Source: Ananas comosus (Eukaryota; Streptophyta; Magnoliopsida; Poales; Bromeliaceae). Taken from it: a DNA stretch of 64,000 nucleotides. The DNA is taken from contig NC_033621.1 of assembly GCF_001540865.1 (NCBI RefSeq), positions 4,563,604 to 4,627,603 of the forward strand, written 5' to 3'. Numbering within the stretch: the first letter of the stretch is position 1; every line of letters starts with the position of its first letter. Below the pieces are notes generated by a model, which was given only the letters and a program-made list of their open reading frames with translations, did no database searches and was not told the origin of the DNA. This document shows, piece after piece, positions 1 through 12,082 of this stretch. The position numbers were made by a program, and so were the translations under genes.

Positions 1-826
1 GGCAAAAGTTCAAATTGCCACATCTTCATAAGTTTAGTCTACTTTAAAACTATGTTTAAAAAAATATGATAGATGTTGTTATAGTTTTAAAGACTAGCTT
101 TTAAAATCACGATATAGTGGTGAAAAATATTCTAAAAATAAAAGTCGACAATTTTTAATAACTAAAACTTAGGAAAACTAATGATCCATTTACTATAGTT
201 TTTAAGTGTTTTTAATAAAAGATCTTTGAAATTTATGTGAGCTAGCTCAGATTGCCTCGGCTAACAACTAAGCTTTTAAGCTAGTCGCTTTTGCCGAGTC
301 CAGTGAGGCACGAGGACTCTCGTGTCGCCAGGACGATATATAGATATGATATATATTTTCGTGCATATAAGTTTAAACCCAGACAGCTGTCTGGGTAAAA
401 AGCCGCCTTTTTAATCGCGAGTAAAAAGAGAAAGGCATGCTTTTTAAAATTTATATTTTTATTTTTATCTTTATCTTTGGCGTTACTTATGCATTCAAGA
501 GATATTATTTAATGATTACACTTTTAAGATTTTTTATTTAAAAAAATAAATTAAAGTTTTCATTCAAAAGATATTGTCTAATGCCCACACTTTTAAGATA
601 TTTTTTATAAAAGGATAAAATAAAATTTTATAGAGAAAATCTACAGATATCAACCCTTAAAAATTATTTAATTTTGAACCCTTTCGATCACTAGATAAAT
701 GATATTAAAAAATCGCAAAAATTATTTTCTAGAAACTTTAAATACGCTAGATCAAGTCTAATGGAGCCGATCGTCGATTCGAAAATTTCATCATTGAAAA
801 CAGCTCGGGGGCATGGAGGCCCAACA

Positions 827-873
<47 letters not shown>

Positions 874-1690
874 AAGTTATTGTAATTTCAATTCTACATT
901 TATAGCTACCCTATTTCCAAAAACATTCCAACAAACGGGCCGTTAGGACAGCAACATCTCTAGTTAATTAGATAAAACTTTTAAAAGATGGGATACATTG
1001 ACTCCATCTAGTTAATTATTACTGTATCATTCCTTTGCCATGAAAAGTATCAATTTTATATCTAGTCACCGTGGCGGCCGCAGAAGCAGATTTCAAATTT
1101 CCTATTAAAAAAAAAATTTTCTTTTAGACAGGTTAAAAAAAAAAATTCATTTTTAAAAACAAACAATACCAATTACCATTTAGGTAGAAAAAGATAATTA
1201 AACCCTCCACTCTACCATCATAAATGAAAAAAAAAAAAAAAGCTAAGAGAGAATATTATCAAAATGCCTTTTTGTGGGCGCCCAAGTTGCTGTCGTCGCC
1301 GTCGCTGCGATCGCCGCTGACGCCACCCAATCCATGGCTGCCACTATCACCGCCCAATTAGGCGCCGCCGCTTTCGCCACTCAAAATGCCACCGCCGAAG
1401 CCAGTTTCGAATCCCCTCATAAAAGAGGAAATTTGATAAGAGAGAGAAAAGGGAGGGGGCGAGGATTTGAATGTGTGAGTCCCTAAAAAAGAGAGAAGGA
1501 TTTCAAGAGAGAAAAGAATTTAGAGAGAGGAAAGATTTAGAGAGAGAGAGAAGGATTTAGAGAGAAAGAGAGAGAAAAAATAATCCGAAGAGAATTAGAG
1601 GAGAGAGAGAAAAGAGGGGGAGAGAGAGAGGAGAGAGGGAAGAGGGGAGTGCGACATGTGGAGAGGGCAAAGGAGAGCGCGTCATGTATA
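1..1690. other. AT-rich intergenic DNA, no gene seen
   Basis: No coding region with a recognisable domain. The stretch is AT-rich with a (TA)n run at 831-869 and a GC-rich patch at about 1270-1400. A purine-rich GA tract runs from about 1431 to 1660. The open frame over the GC patch has no domain and lacks an ATG start. Confidence 0.6.
831..869. repeat. (TA)n microsatellite
   Basis: Uninterrupted alternating TA for about 39 bases, directly visible. Confidence 0.95.
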
Positions 1691-1718
1691 CTAGTGTATT
1701 ACCCGCGCGATGCTGCGG
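1691..1718 (-). mobile_element. Helitron-like 3' terminus
   Basis: Read on the - strand, an imperfect GC-rich hairpin (arms CCGC/GCGG, 1703-1718) is followed after about eight bases by CTAG and then T. This matches the Helitron 3' end rule: a hairpin, a short spacer, then CTRR, inserted between A and T. A similar arrangement occurs at 23857-23882. The 5' TC end was not located, so the element's extent is unknown. Confidence 0.45.
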
Positions 1719-2107
1719 ATATAAAATTATTTTTATAATAAATTATATATTTTTTAATATTTTTATATAGTTTTATAAGTCTAATTATTAATTAAATACA
1801 AAATTATATAAAAATAATTATGTGCAAAATAAATTTATACAATAATTTATTTTATAAAATTTATATGAAAAGAATTTGAGATAAATCAATCAAAATAATT
1901 TAAGAAAACCAATAAATAAAAAAAAATTTAAAAAAAATTATTTAATAAAATTAATTATATATATACACATATGCACTATATTTCTAAAATTTTAGTCCTG
2001 AAATTTAAATTCTATATTTTTTTATACAGCGATATTTTATGTAATTTAAATTGCATTTATTAGGTTAGATTTTATTACGCGATTTATTACGCGTATTATT
2101 AGAATTT

Positions 2108-2435
2108 AGAGATTTAAAATTTTAAATTTTGAAAAGTTTAAAATTTGGAAATAAATATTATAATTTAAAATATAAAATATTAAATTTAAAATTTAAAACT
2201 TTAAAATTTAAAAATATCAAAATTTTAAATTTTGTATTATATATATGTGTGTGTGTGTGTGTGTGTAGAAGGAGAGAGAAGAGAAGGGTTGGGGGGACAC
2301 GCGTTAGAGATTTAAAATTTTAAATTTTGAAAAGTTTAAAATTTAGAAATAAATATTATAATTTAAAATATAAAATATTAAATTTAAAATTTAAAACTTT
2401 AAAATTTAAAAAAATCAAAATTTTAAATTTTGTAT

Positions 2436-2492
<57 letters not shown>

Positions 2493-2531
2493 ATAAAAGG
2501 AGAGAGAAGAGGAGGGTTGGGGGGACACGTG
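2108..2531. repeat. Two-unit tandem duplication ending in (GT)n
   Basis: Unit 1 (2108-2305) and unit 2 (2306-2531) share the same order: an AT-rich block built on TTTAAAATTT words, then ATATAT(GT)n, then a GA-rich block, then GGTTGGGGGGACACG. They differ mainly in the length of the GT run, which is longer in unit 2. The short open frames here only reflect the repeat and are not genes. Confidence 0.9.
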
Positions 2532-4393
2532 TCAGTCTAAGGTCCCTCCAAACCCTCCTTTAATGTAGTTAAATAAATAGATTTGAAGGAGCTCTCAAAT
2601 TATAAATTGTATAGATAGATTGTATAGATGGTTGATATTGAAAATAAGTACCGAAGTGATGAAATGCTGAAGAAAAAATTTGATGCGATGCTTGGGTTTC
2701 GGTAGAAGACTATGCCGAAGGGCACTTCGATTTTGATTTTGATTTTGATTTTGATGTTATGTCTAAACACACCCACTTTGACAAGTAACAGTTGGGTTCA
2801 TTTGAATTGAGTTTTTTGAAATTCAAGTGGGTCTGATAGAGAACGAAAAGTTAGGAAGCAGTTGAGAATAGAAGGATGGCGAAACATGGGAGTTACTCTC
2901 ACAATCACGACTACATGCTTATAAAAGAACAGGGATGCCTACAATAAAAAGGATTCAAACATTAATCCAGCTCAAATACATATGGGGGTGTAATGTAGTG
3001 TGTGCCGGGTTGGCTCAGCCCACATTATCTGGGCCAACACGAGTTAAGGGTCGGGCAGGATCTTCCAAGCCTCTAATCTAGTACAGCCCTTCGGCTTAGA
3101 AGGCTCGGGCTAGGTCGGGTTCTGGGCGGCCTCTTAACTTTTTTTATTTTTTTAAAAAATATAAAATTTTAAAACATGAAAGATCAAAATAATTAAAAAA
3201 TAACCAATACTTTATTTTTCTTAAAATTTTTTTAAATTTATTATTTTTTTTTTCAAAAAGTGTTTTGCCCTTGGGAGGAGGGCTTGGCAACTTGCCCTGG
3301 ACTTTGTGGCATAAGCCGTACCGCTCCCGTAGCCAAGCAGTCACTTGGCCCGTTTGACATTCTTAGATATTATATGTCATTAGTTTCAAACTTATTTTTA
3401 TTTATCTACAATTGGTAATACTTGTTCCTGATAGTAACTGCCGCGAGTCTAAAACTCTCCGAAGCATGAATTTGTGGCTACAACCCATCATAGAAAACCT
3501 CGCGTACTTCTCTTCAACATACTCCATCACTTCCCTCTCTCTTACCATACCAAACACAAAATTGTTCCAATTTTGCATATAGGAATATATAGTCAAACGA
3601 AATGATAGCTATAGGAGTAAAGCTTCATTTTTTCTTTTTACCGTAGAGGCAATACAAAAATATTACACTCTCTATAATATTGTACTCCTTTTTCATAAGG
3701 TGAAATTCTTTTTTCGTTGTCCTTGGTCTTTTTCCTGAAAAGAATTTTCCACATAGATCCTTGTATTCTATTTTCATTTACTGCTTTGTGGTTTATCTAT
3801 TTTGTGATGGTCGTTTTTTATTTTTGTTTGCGCACTTGTCATCCAAAATATGCCACATCCTTTGATCAAGTGGACATGAGCTCGATTGGAATTTTTTATC
3901 AACTAATATCAAAGCCAATGGTTTAAACCTTTTGATGCTCTTCTTAGAAATAAGATGCATTTAGTGGCTCTTGTAATCATAATTCACATGAAGCAAAGTA
4001 CACTTGGAAGAGCATACTTAGTTGCATACAATCAAATGAGTAAGCTTTAATTTGTTAGCTTATTGAAAGTTTGGAGGGCATGTGTTGAGAAGTGGCAAGA
4101 ATTATTTGCGATGACTCATTGAAAGATTAGAGAATATGTATTGGAGAAGAGCCGAGAATGATTTGACAATGACTCACAGTGCTTAAAGGTTGTGCGTTGA
4201 AAATGAGCCAAAATGGTAACACATAAGCAGGAATTCAAACCTCTGATCTTTAGAATAAATTCCCTGCTAACAACTGTCGATCGCTCGACCTCCCTCCCTT
4301 CTAACATCCTACTCTAGAAAACATGTATTAAATAGATGTATATAAAGAGAAAATGGTTGATTGTGGACCTTATTTATTAGGTGAACGTGAGCG
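2532..4393. other. Intergenic DNA with repeat remnants
   Basis: No gene supported. A GC-rich segment at about 2997-3130, with repeated CGGGTTGG/GGGCC-type words, resembles a degraded dispersed repeat; a loosely similar segment lies at about 43080-43160. A run of GATTTT units at about 2732-2755 is a short microsatellite. Confidence 0.5.
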
Positions 4394-4872
4394 AATTCCA
4401 CTAGGGATGTCAACGGGGTATGGATACCCGAAATATTATCCGATCCCGAACCCGAATCCGAACGGGGCGGATTTATCCGAGATAAATGGGTATGGATTCG
4501 GTTATGGGTATTAAAAAAAAAAAACCAACAGATATGGATATGGGTATGGATTTTGTATTTATCCGACCCGAACCCGAACCCGAATAAATTATATATATAC
4601 ATAAATTTATTTTTATTTATTTATATAATATATAAAATATTTAATAATTTTTATCTCTTAGATCTTCATTCAACGGTATGGATTTTTAAAACCCGTCGGG
4701 TTCGGATCCGGATTCGGGTTTCGGCTTTTTGGTCGAGTACGGATATGGATATGAATTTTTAAAACCCACCGGGTTCGGGTCCGGATACGGATTTTAATTT
4801 GGTTTTCGGGTTTGGGTTCGGGTTTTTAAAAATCCGACCAAAACCCGACCCGTTGACATCCCTAAATTCCAC
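4394..4872. mobile_element. hAT-type MITE with 8-bp target site duplication
   Basis: The element 4402-4864 (463 bp) begins TAGGGATGTCAACGGG and ends with its inverse. AATTCCAC flanks it on both sides (4394-4401 and 4865-4872), a perfect 8-bp duplication as left by hAT transposases. The interior is rich in CCCGAACCCGAA-type words and encodes no transposase, so it is non-autonomous. Confidence 0.9.
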
Positions 4873-6695
4873 ATAGATTGGATCAATGTGCAGAATTTTG
4901 AAAGATTCAAATCCAACCGAAAAACTTAAACTAGTAAGGGAAAATACTTTCCACATTATATACAGGTCAAACTTTCATTTTAAATTGAATATGAAATTGA
5001 TATTCGTAGGAAAAAAATTCATAAGAAATAGTTGATTTTATCGTCCATTCAAAGGCAGAACACATGCATCTCAGCTATTGACTGTGCTAGTTGTTAATTG
5101 GTGGAAGTGTGCATGCCCAACGTTTTGAATGATTCAAACAATCGGCAATGTGCAGGGCTTTAATTTCTTCGCACCTAATTTGCTGAAAATCTGCATCCAC
5201 TTGAATTCACCACTGCATTAATCAATGTCTGCTTAGACACTTTCCATGGATAGTAAGACCTAAGTTCTTTATTTTTCTAATTATTAATTATTAATAATAA
5301 TTAATTGTGAATCTTTCCAATCTAATTAAGCACTGTTTATAAAGTATAAATGCCCATACTTTGTTTATTTTTTTTTCAAAAAAAATGATACTTTCACTTG
5401 TTAAAGGACTACTACAGTGATGTGTTCCAAACCAAACATCATGCTTTCACCCTACCTTTCCCCTTTGTTAAGGCTTTATCTCCATAAAAAGGAGGCAACC
5501 CAACTTTGGCTTTCACATGTTGGGAGTTTTGTTTGAATAAAAGCATACATCCAAAGTGGGGCATAAGTCCACCCCGAATGTGGGGGATGAAGCAAACATG
5601 ACCTAATTGTCCGGCTAGGGTTTGCGCCGACTAAAGCCCTTAAGTTAAATTATATAAAACAATTATTTTTCTATAAAATAATTATTTCTTTCAAAAGCTC
5701 AAGCAAAATACTTAAGTACCAGAGAATAATATTTTTAATATTTATATTCAATACTACTCCTTACACTCCTCACGTTTAGGCTTAAAGATGCTTTGCTTCG
5801 CCGAAGACATGAACTAAAATTAAATGGTCCACACTTTGACTCGTGTCTAAACTTGAGATAAGCCCAAGACGTGAACTTAGATTAAATTGAAAAAAATTAA
5901 TTAAAGTTAGAAGCTTCATGAAATTCGAATTCTGAATCTTTTGTTCTAATATCATATTAAATTTATATTAATATTTATATTCACTTTATTTGTAATGACA
6001 CTTTCGACCTCTTTGGTATGCTTGAGTTTCCATAAAAGCATTATTTTAATTTTCCGGTTTTTAAGAAAGAAAAACTGAAGTATACTTTTGGTCATCAAAC
6101 TATTATTAGGTGGGTAAAACTATAGTTCTGAAATTTTAATTCGTTATAATTTTATAGTAAGAACTTTTTAAATAGTTATAATTAATTCACACAGTCTAAT
6201 TTAGTTAATTGGAGATTGATATATCCTTGATGTGGTATGTTATTCATTGCCATATCATTGCCGCATTTGCGTCACCATAAAATTAATTACGATTACGTAG
6301 AAAGTTTGAGCAAAAATCATATCAAATTAAAGTTTGGAAACCAAAGCATCTTAGTTTGTATAATTTCGCAAAGAAAGTAATAAATTGAATCTTCTATTTA
6401 TAGCTTCCATGACAAGAGTTTAGAAACATTAATTTTATGTAATAAAAAAGATTCTACTTATGGCTCTTCACATTAATTAAACAGCTCTTTTTTAAACAAC
6501 ATTTCTTTATAGCATATGGCTTAGCAAACTTTAACATGAAGCAATTCAATTTGGATTATTTAACTTGTATATTCAAAATTACTGATAATTTCTGCATGAA
6601 ATAGTTTTTAAGGAAAACTACTATCTTCATCAAATTATCCAAATCGAAAGCATGCAAATAAATCATGATAACTCGAATTGGATCACGAAATCAAA
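4873..6695. other. Intergenic AT-rich DNA, no gene seen
   Basis: No coding region, RNA gene or intact transposon recognised. The segment at about 5690-5990 resembles one at about 20090-20300 (phrases about TTTATATTTAATAC and CGTGACTCGAACTC), so both may be remnants of one dispersed repeat. Confidence 0.5.
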
Positions 6696-6700
6696 CTCTA

Positions 6701-8686
6701 TGTAGTGTCCCTGGTGTTCTGCAGCCCGTTTAATTTCAGCATCTGAGGCTTGTCGACACGTCTGGCGAGTGTCGAAATAAATCGGAGTCGTTTTGGCACG
6801 AAATGGACGCAAAACGGACTCAATGCGACGTGAGAGTGGAACTCTGACACCGAAATCTGTAAAATATAGGATTTCAGTGTTGAGTACCAGTACCTGAGAG
6901 GAGTACCGGTAACTAAGTGGATGGCAAAGATAGAAGCTCTCGGGTTTGTGCGTATTTGATGCTGAGTACCAATACCTGGTTGTCGAGTACCGGTACCGAG
7001 TTCGAGTACCGGTACAGCATCGGGCGAGTACCGGTACCAAGTGTGCGAGGCTGCGGGCTGAGGGGCCGGGTACCGGTATTGGAGTTGGGTACCGGTACCC
7101 CAGCTAGATTTTTGAGTTGGTAAGGGGTAGTTTGGTCTTTTGAAGTGATGTTCACCCCAATGTTTATCCTCAGCTTTTATATACTTGTAGAGAGCTCTGA
7201 AGGAAAGTTTTTGTTGCTGCTCTCTCTCTCTCTAGTTTTGGACGTTGCTCGTGGTGAAGGTCGCGGCTCAAGCTCGGATAGATTTCAACGTTGCTCCGGA
7301 GGGCAGTTCGAGCGCGTGGACGTCACAGTTACGCCGTTGGAGGCCGGGCGAGCGCGTGGATTCCCTTCTTTCGACTTCTCACCGTGGTTGGACGAGCTTT
7401 TCGAGATAGGTTGATGTTTATCGAAATTGTCGGATTTCCTCCTAAGTCTTAACATCGTCAACATGTTTCATTGGTTTTATTTCTTTTGCTAGTACTCAAA
7501 TTCATGAAATTTGTATGTTAGAGTATAAAATCTGAATTTGGAATTAAGTTAGTGATGGTATACATGTTAAACTTGAAAATTGACTTAGGAGAAAACTATT
7601 AAACCCTACACTGTCATTTTTTGAAAATTATCAGTTTTAGCTTTAGCATTTGTGGTTCTTTTGTATTGCTGCTGTTAGTATGCGGTGGATACCTAGATTA
7701 GTGTAGGTTAAGGTTATGCTCGTGCTGGGATGCCGAGTTCTTTTTACAATAATGTGTAGACTGTTTCGTACTGTCAGGTACTGTTGCGGTTGATGGTTAA
7801 TCCAGATTTCTGTATCTTGCATCAGATTGTGCCAAGGGCACGTGAGTTTTGGTTGTTAGACCAGTTAGACCTATTTGCATTGACTATAGCCTGTGAGAGC
7901 CTGATTGAGCTCGACAGAGACACGCTTGCATACTCGGTTGGGTCGCGCCCACGAGTGCCGCTCCTTAATCTGGCTTCCTTGCTTTGCGTTGGTGTCGTAA
8001 TAGTCTGGTTTAGACATTGCTCTTCGCCGGCCGCCCTCGAGACGGTGTACGGTGTAGTTTAGACAGGCGGGACGGGTGTATCACAGTCCCTAGTGAGATT
8101 GGGTCAATGAGATGCATATTTATATCTACAGATAGCCTATAGTGGTTAGCGATAGTAGAGTGGCATGTAGCTATAGATTTCTTTCCAGCTTTCCTTACTA
8201 TCCTTTGCACATATTTCTGTAGACTTAGTGGGTGAGCCGTTGATGTCGGTGGCGATACCCACTGAACACTACTCTGTTTTGCAGTAGTTCTAACACCCAG
8301 TTGTTGCCCCTCTTTGCAGAGCCTTCGTCTGTGGCCGCTGCCATCACTGATTCGGATCGTGGAAAAGGAGTCGCGAGCTAGATCTCTACTAGTCGTGGTG
8401 CTGTGCTAGAGGAGTACCTTCCACAAGTAATTTTTGGGACTTTCTTGTACATATAGTTATGCTGTCGGGGTACTCGCTGAAGCGAGTTTATGTTGTGGAT
8501 ATTTTGTATGTACAGGAACCTCTTGAGGTTATGTTTATTTTTTTTCCGTTTAGCAGTTCTATATTACTGGTTGTATTTATGTTGTGATTACAAGTACATC
8601 TATCGCTTCGTATACACGAAAAATTCTTATGTATACGGCGGGTCTGTTGGCGTGCCCAGAAAAACATGGTAATCTGGGTCGTGGCA
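6701..8686 (+). mobile_element. Solo LTR of a Ty3/gypsy family
   Basis: This 1986-bp LTR starts TGTAGTGTCCCTGGTG and ends GGTCGTGGCA. It aligns by eye along its length with the LTRs at 21290-23480 (+) and 33306-35525 (-). No internal domain or second LTR is attached, so it is a solo LTR left by recombination between LTRs. The flanks CTCTA (6696-6700) and CCCTA (8687-8691) fit a 5-bp target duplication with one mutation. A TATA-like TTTATATAC lies at about 7176, followed by a CT-rich stretch, and several GTACCGGTAC palindromes lie at 6987-7098. Short open frames inside are not genes. Confidence 0.88.
6987..7098. repeat. Array of GTACCGGTAC palindromes in the LTR
   Basis: The 10-bp palindrome GTACCGGTAC occurs at 6987, 7006, 7028 and 7089, with a one-base variant at 7070. 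Further variants (GTACCAGTAC type) lie at about 6885. The array is upstream of the LTR's TATA-like box, in the position of a U3 regulatory region. Confidence 0.85.
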
Positions 8687-8691
8687 CCCTA

Positions 8692-9822
8692 AAACTTAAA
8701 AATATTGAGTCAAGAATTTACATTTTAATCAAAAAATAGCATTGCTAACCGTTTCATTCAACGGGTGAATAAATTCAGCAATATAGTTGAGGCAACGGGC
8801 TTTGAAAATTATAAAAAGTAAAAGAGTCTCATGACTTGGTCTTTTTTTTTTTTTTCGTTCGAAGGTCTAAACTTAGGGGTGAAAGTAGTTAGGATAAACT
8901 CCAATTGAATCCGACACCGGATATAACGAATCGTATTTCGAAACGAAAGCCCCCCTCAGTTAATTATTTCGAAATGTTTCATCGTCTAGCCACAATCAAG
9001 GACAAAGAGTATCATCAAGATTTTGGGCCTAAAAAGATGAGATGAATTACGTATTACGAAATACATGTTCGGATATATTTGATGAATCCCTACTTATTAG
9101 ATTATCCATTTTTCTAGTACAAATTTTCTAGTAGAAAAGAATGGAGTTGGGATCCATACGCATACGAAATACTTTTGGTATACAGATGGTATACAAAATT
9201 TTCTTCTTTTCTTAATTATAGTATAGTTTATTATAGTTATTCCATATACGCCCTCCTGCTTTTTTGTTTTATTCTATGGGACTCGTGATAACAAAGAATA
9301 GGGAGTTATAGAGATGGGGGGAGACGGAGGGACACGGAAACGGAAGGGAAGACAGAGGGATGGGAGTTATATAAAAAGAGATGGTAAACAAGCCATCTAA
9401 ATAAGAAAAAAAAATTCCAAAGTAATGACGTTGCGCCACGCCAACAAAATTATTGAAAAATTATATATTGTTTATAGATTTAATAATTAAAACTTTATAG
9501 GAATATAAATATAATTTTAAATCGTTATAGGAATGCATATAAAATTATTCTTTTAGTCTAAAATGGGTATTATTATTGAAATAAATGATGATACAAAGAT
9601 TATAGTATCCAGGGAATTCATGGATAAGGTGGATTTGTTCTGGGCAATAATTTTCCTTATTGGAGACATTGGGGGGGACAAATCCTGGCACTCTTTTAGT
9701 GCTCAATCTAGAATTCTTAAGGCTGTACTTGGCTATCCTACAATTTATACAGTAAATTTTAAGTTTCATCTTAAATCTAGCTGGTTTGCAGGTCAATTTG
9801 AATATAAATCGTTCAACATATA
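8692..9822. other. Intergenic DNA with a possible organelle-derived segment
   Basis: No gene supported. The stretch from about 8890 to 9300 differs in texture from its surroundings, with less simple repetition and many CGAAATAC/CGTATT words. It reads like plastid intergenic sequence to me, but I could not match it to a plastid gene. The rest is AT-rich with a GA-rich patch at about 9290-9370. Confidence 0.3.
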
Positions 9823-10646
9823 GGCGTGTTTGGTTCGAAGTCGGAGTCGGAATCGGAATCGGAATCGGAATCAGAATCGGAATCAAAATAAGCTGGAATC
9901 GGAATCGAAATGACTCATTACCTAATTTTGTTTGGTTCATCACCTGAATCGGAATCGGAATAAATTATTCCCATTATCGATGTTTGGTTTAAGTGGATAT
10001 AAAAAACGTAATCAAATTAATATACTAACATTATCTTTATAATATATTAATTTAAATTCAAATTAAATATTAAATATTAAAAATTTACATCAAAATTTTG
10101 AAATAATGTCAAAATTTTAAATCTATTTTTTTTTAAAAAAAAATTAAACTTTGAAGTTGAGTGAATAATTCAAAATATGAAACTAAATTTTGATTTATTC
10201 AAATTCAAACTTAAAATTCAATTTAAATTTTAATTTGAATCCATAAATTTAATTTAAGTTGAAATAAAATTTGAATAAAATTTATTATAAATTAAATATT
10301 TAATTTAAATTCAAACTCATAAGTTAGATTCGAAATCTTGATTAAATTTTAATTTTTAATTTAACTTCAAATTAAAATTTAAAATTATATATTTATTTTT
10401 TAAATTTTAACTCATATTTTAATTAAAAAAGTTGAAAAAATAAATTTAATCGAAATAAATATCCATTCTGTCCGGATTCAACTTCCAATCCGGCCTTCTA
10501 GGCCGGATTGAATAAATAGTGATTGGGGATTCCATTCCACTAGGGAATCGGAATCGGAATGGGACTCCCGCGTATAAACACCCACAAACGGATTCACCCA
10601 TTCCGATTCCAATTCCAGGGTGAAAAAGAAGCGAACCAAACACGCT
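9823..10646. mobile_element. PIF/Harbinger-like MITE
   Basis: The terminal inverted repeat GCGTGTTTGGTTCG lies at 9824-9837, with its exact inverse at 10632-10645. The GTTTGGTT core is typical of Tourist/Harbinger-type MITEs in plants. A (GGAATC)n microsatellite lies just inside the left end (about 9848-9884) and GGAATCGGAATCGGAATG words recur near the right end. I see no clear target duplication and no transposase. Confidence 0.75.
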
Positions 10647-10663
10647 CATTAGATTAAAATGGA

Positions 10664-11490
10664 TCAGAGTTCATCTGGGGGTGCTACTAATAGCACCAAA
10701 CACTTAGGGCTTGTTTGGTTTAAGGGTGGAATTGGAATGAAATAATGGAATGGGAATGAATGAAATGGTAATTGGAATGGCCCACTCTTCCAAGACGTTT
10801 GGTTTATTTGTGCATTGGGAATTGAAATGAGCTATTCACATTTTATTGTTTGGTTCGTATAAACTAAAAAATTATAGAATACTATACATACTAATTTTAC
10901 TCTCAAATATAAATTTTATTATTATTTGAAATTTATGAAAAATATAATACTATTCCTAATAAGTTTTCAAAAAAATATCAATTATTTTAAAAATTTTTTA
11001 TTGATGTGGTTAGGAATTACGTTTTTGAGAAAGATAGATTTTTTTTTTTTGATGAGAAAGGGGTGAAGAGAAGGAGGGTGAGATGGTCACATGGGCTTCG
11101 AGATCTTAGTGGGCTTCCGGAATGAAATCTTAATCCGGACTAGAAGACCGGAATCAAGTTGAAGGCTAATGGGCCATTCCCATTCTAGTCCGGAATAGGA
11201 ATCCCAAACCGATTTATGCGAATCAAACAAAATTAACCAGATTTGATCAAACCGATTTTCATTCCATACCCAAAATGGATGAACCAAACAAACCCTTATT
11301 GTTATCAAGTTTTCCACTGTTAGATTTATTCTTTTGATCATTTTTATCTATTTGATCATATTATTCGACCAACCACCTACCTAACTCTAAAAGGTCGCTA
11401 TCATCCTAACCACATATTTTTTTTTTTTTTCTAAGGACCGAAAACTGAATAGCACCAATGACATGATGCCATTAGAAACATTTCAGCCTA
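10664..11490. mobile_element. AATAGCAC-family MITE split by a second MITE
   Basis: The left end (GGTGCTACTAATAGCACC, about 10679) and the body after 11299 (GTTAGAT, TTTTGATCATTTT, CAACCACCTACCTAACTC words) match the MITE copies at 24260, 55780 and 56021. The two halves are separated by the Harbinger-like element 10707-11295. The host copy is therefore older than the insertion. Confidence 0.75.
10704..11298. mobile_element. Harbinger-like MITE with TTA duplication, nested
   Basis: The element 10707-11295 (589 bp) has the terminal repeat GGGCTTGTTTGGTT at the left and its near-inverse at the right. The trinucleotide TTA precedes (10704-10706) and follows (11296-11298) it, as expected for PIF/Harbinger insertions. 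It encodes no transposase and sits inside an AATAGCAC-family MITE. Confidence 0.85.
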
Positions 11491-11776
11491 ATTCAGAGGA
11501 TCGATCCATTTATAATCCAAATCTAATTAAGCTAGATACAAACTTAGTAATTTCACGTCGAATCATGGACCTTGTCAAGAATTACTATCTCTATGGAAAA
11601 ATCATAGCCTCTGTCTAGAATTCTGAAGAGTGAATTCTGCTGGCCGTTCCATAATTTCTGAATGAGAAGAAATGTGGGAATAATTTGTGAATGAGAAGAA
11701 ATCGGGGAATAATTTTCTGCACCTACTGCGTTCTTAAAACCTTGCAATACTCATATGTTCTGTGTCCCTCCCTATA

Positions 11777-12043
11777 TTAGTTAATTCGCAAATTATTCAC
11801 AAATTTTTGAAGAAACGAATTAAACGGCCGAATTCGTATTTTTCCGAAAAATTCGAAAAAAAACACGTTTTTTGGTCAAAAATACTTATTCACGAATAAT
11901 TCGCGATGGCCGAATTATTCGGCTAAAAATTCAGCTCGCCGCTCGCCGCTCACTGCTCGCGCCCGCTTTTGCGCTCCCCACGTGCCCGCGCACGCGCCCG
12001 CGCTCGCGGGCAGCTCGCCGCCCGGCTCACCCAAAACAGAAAA

Positions 12044-12082
<39 letters not shown>

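Noticed and set aside
1274..1486. Ala-rich 70-codon frame
   Set aside because: GTG start, low complexity, merges into a GA-rich tract.
7784..8062. 92-codon frame in the solo LTR
   Set aside because: The same LTR region in the other copies does not preserve it; LTRs of this group are non-coding.
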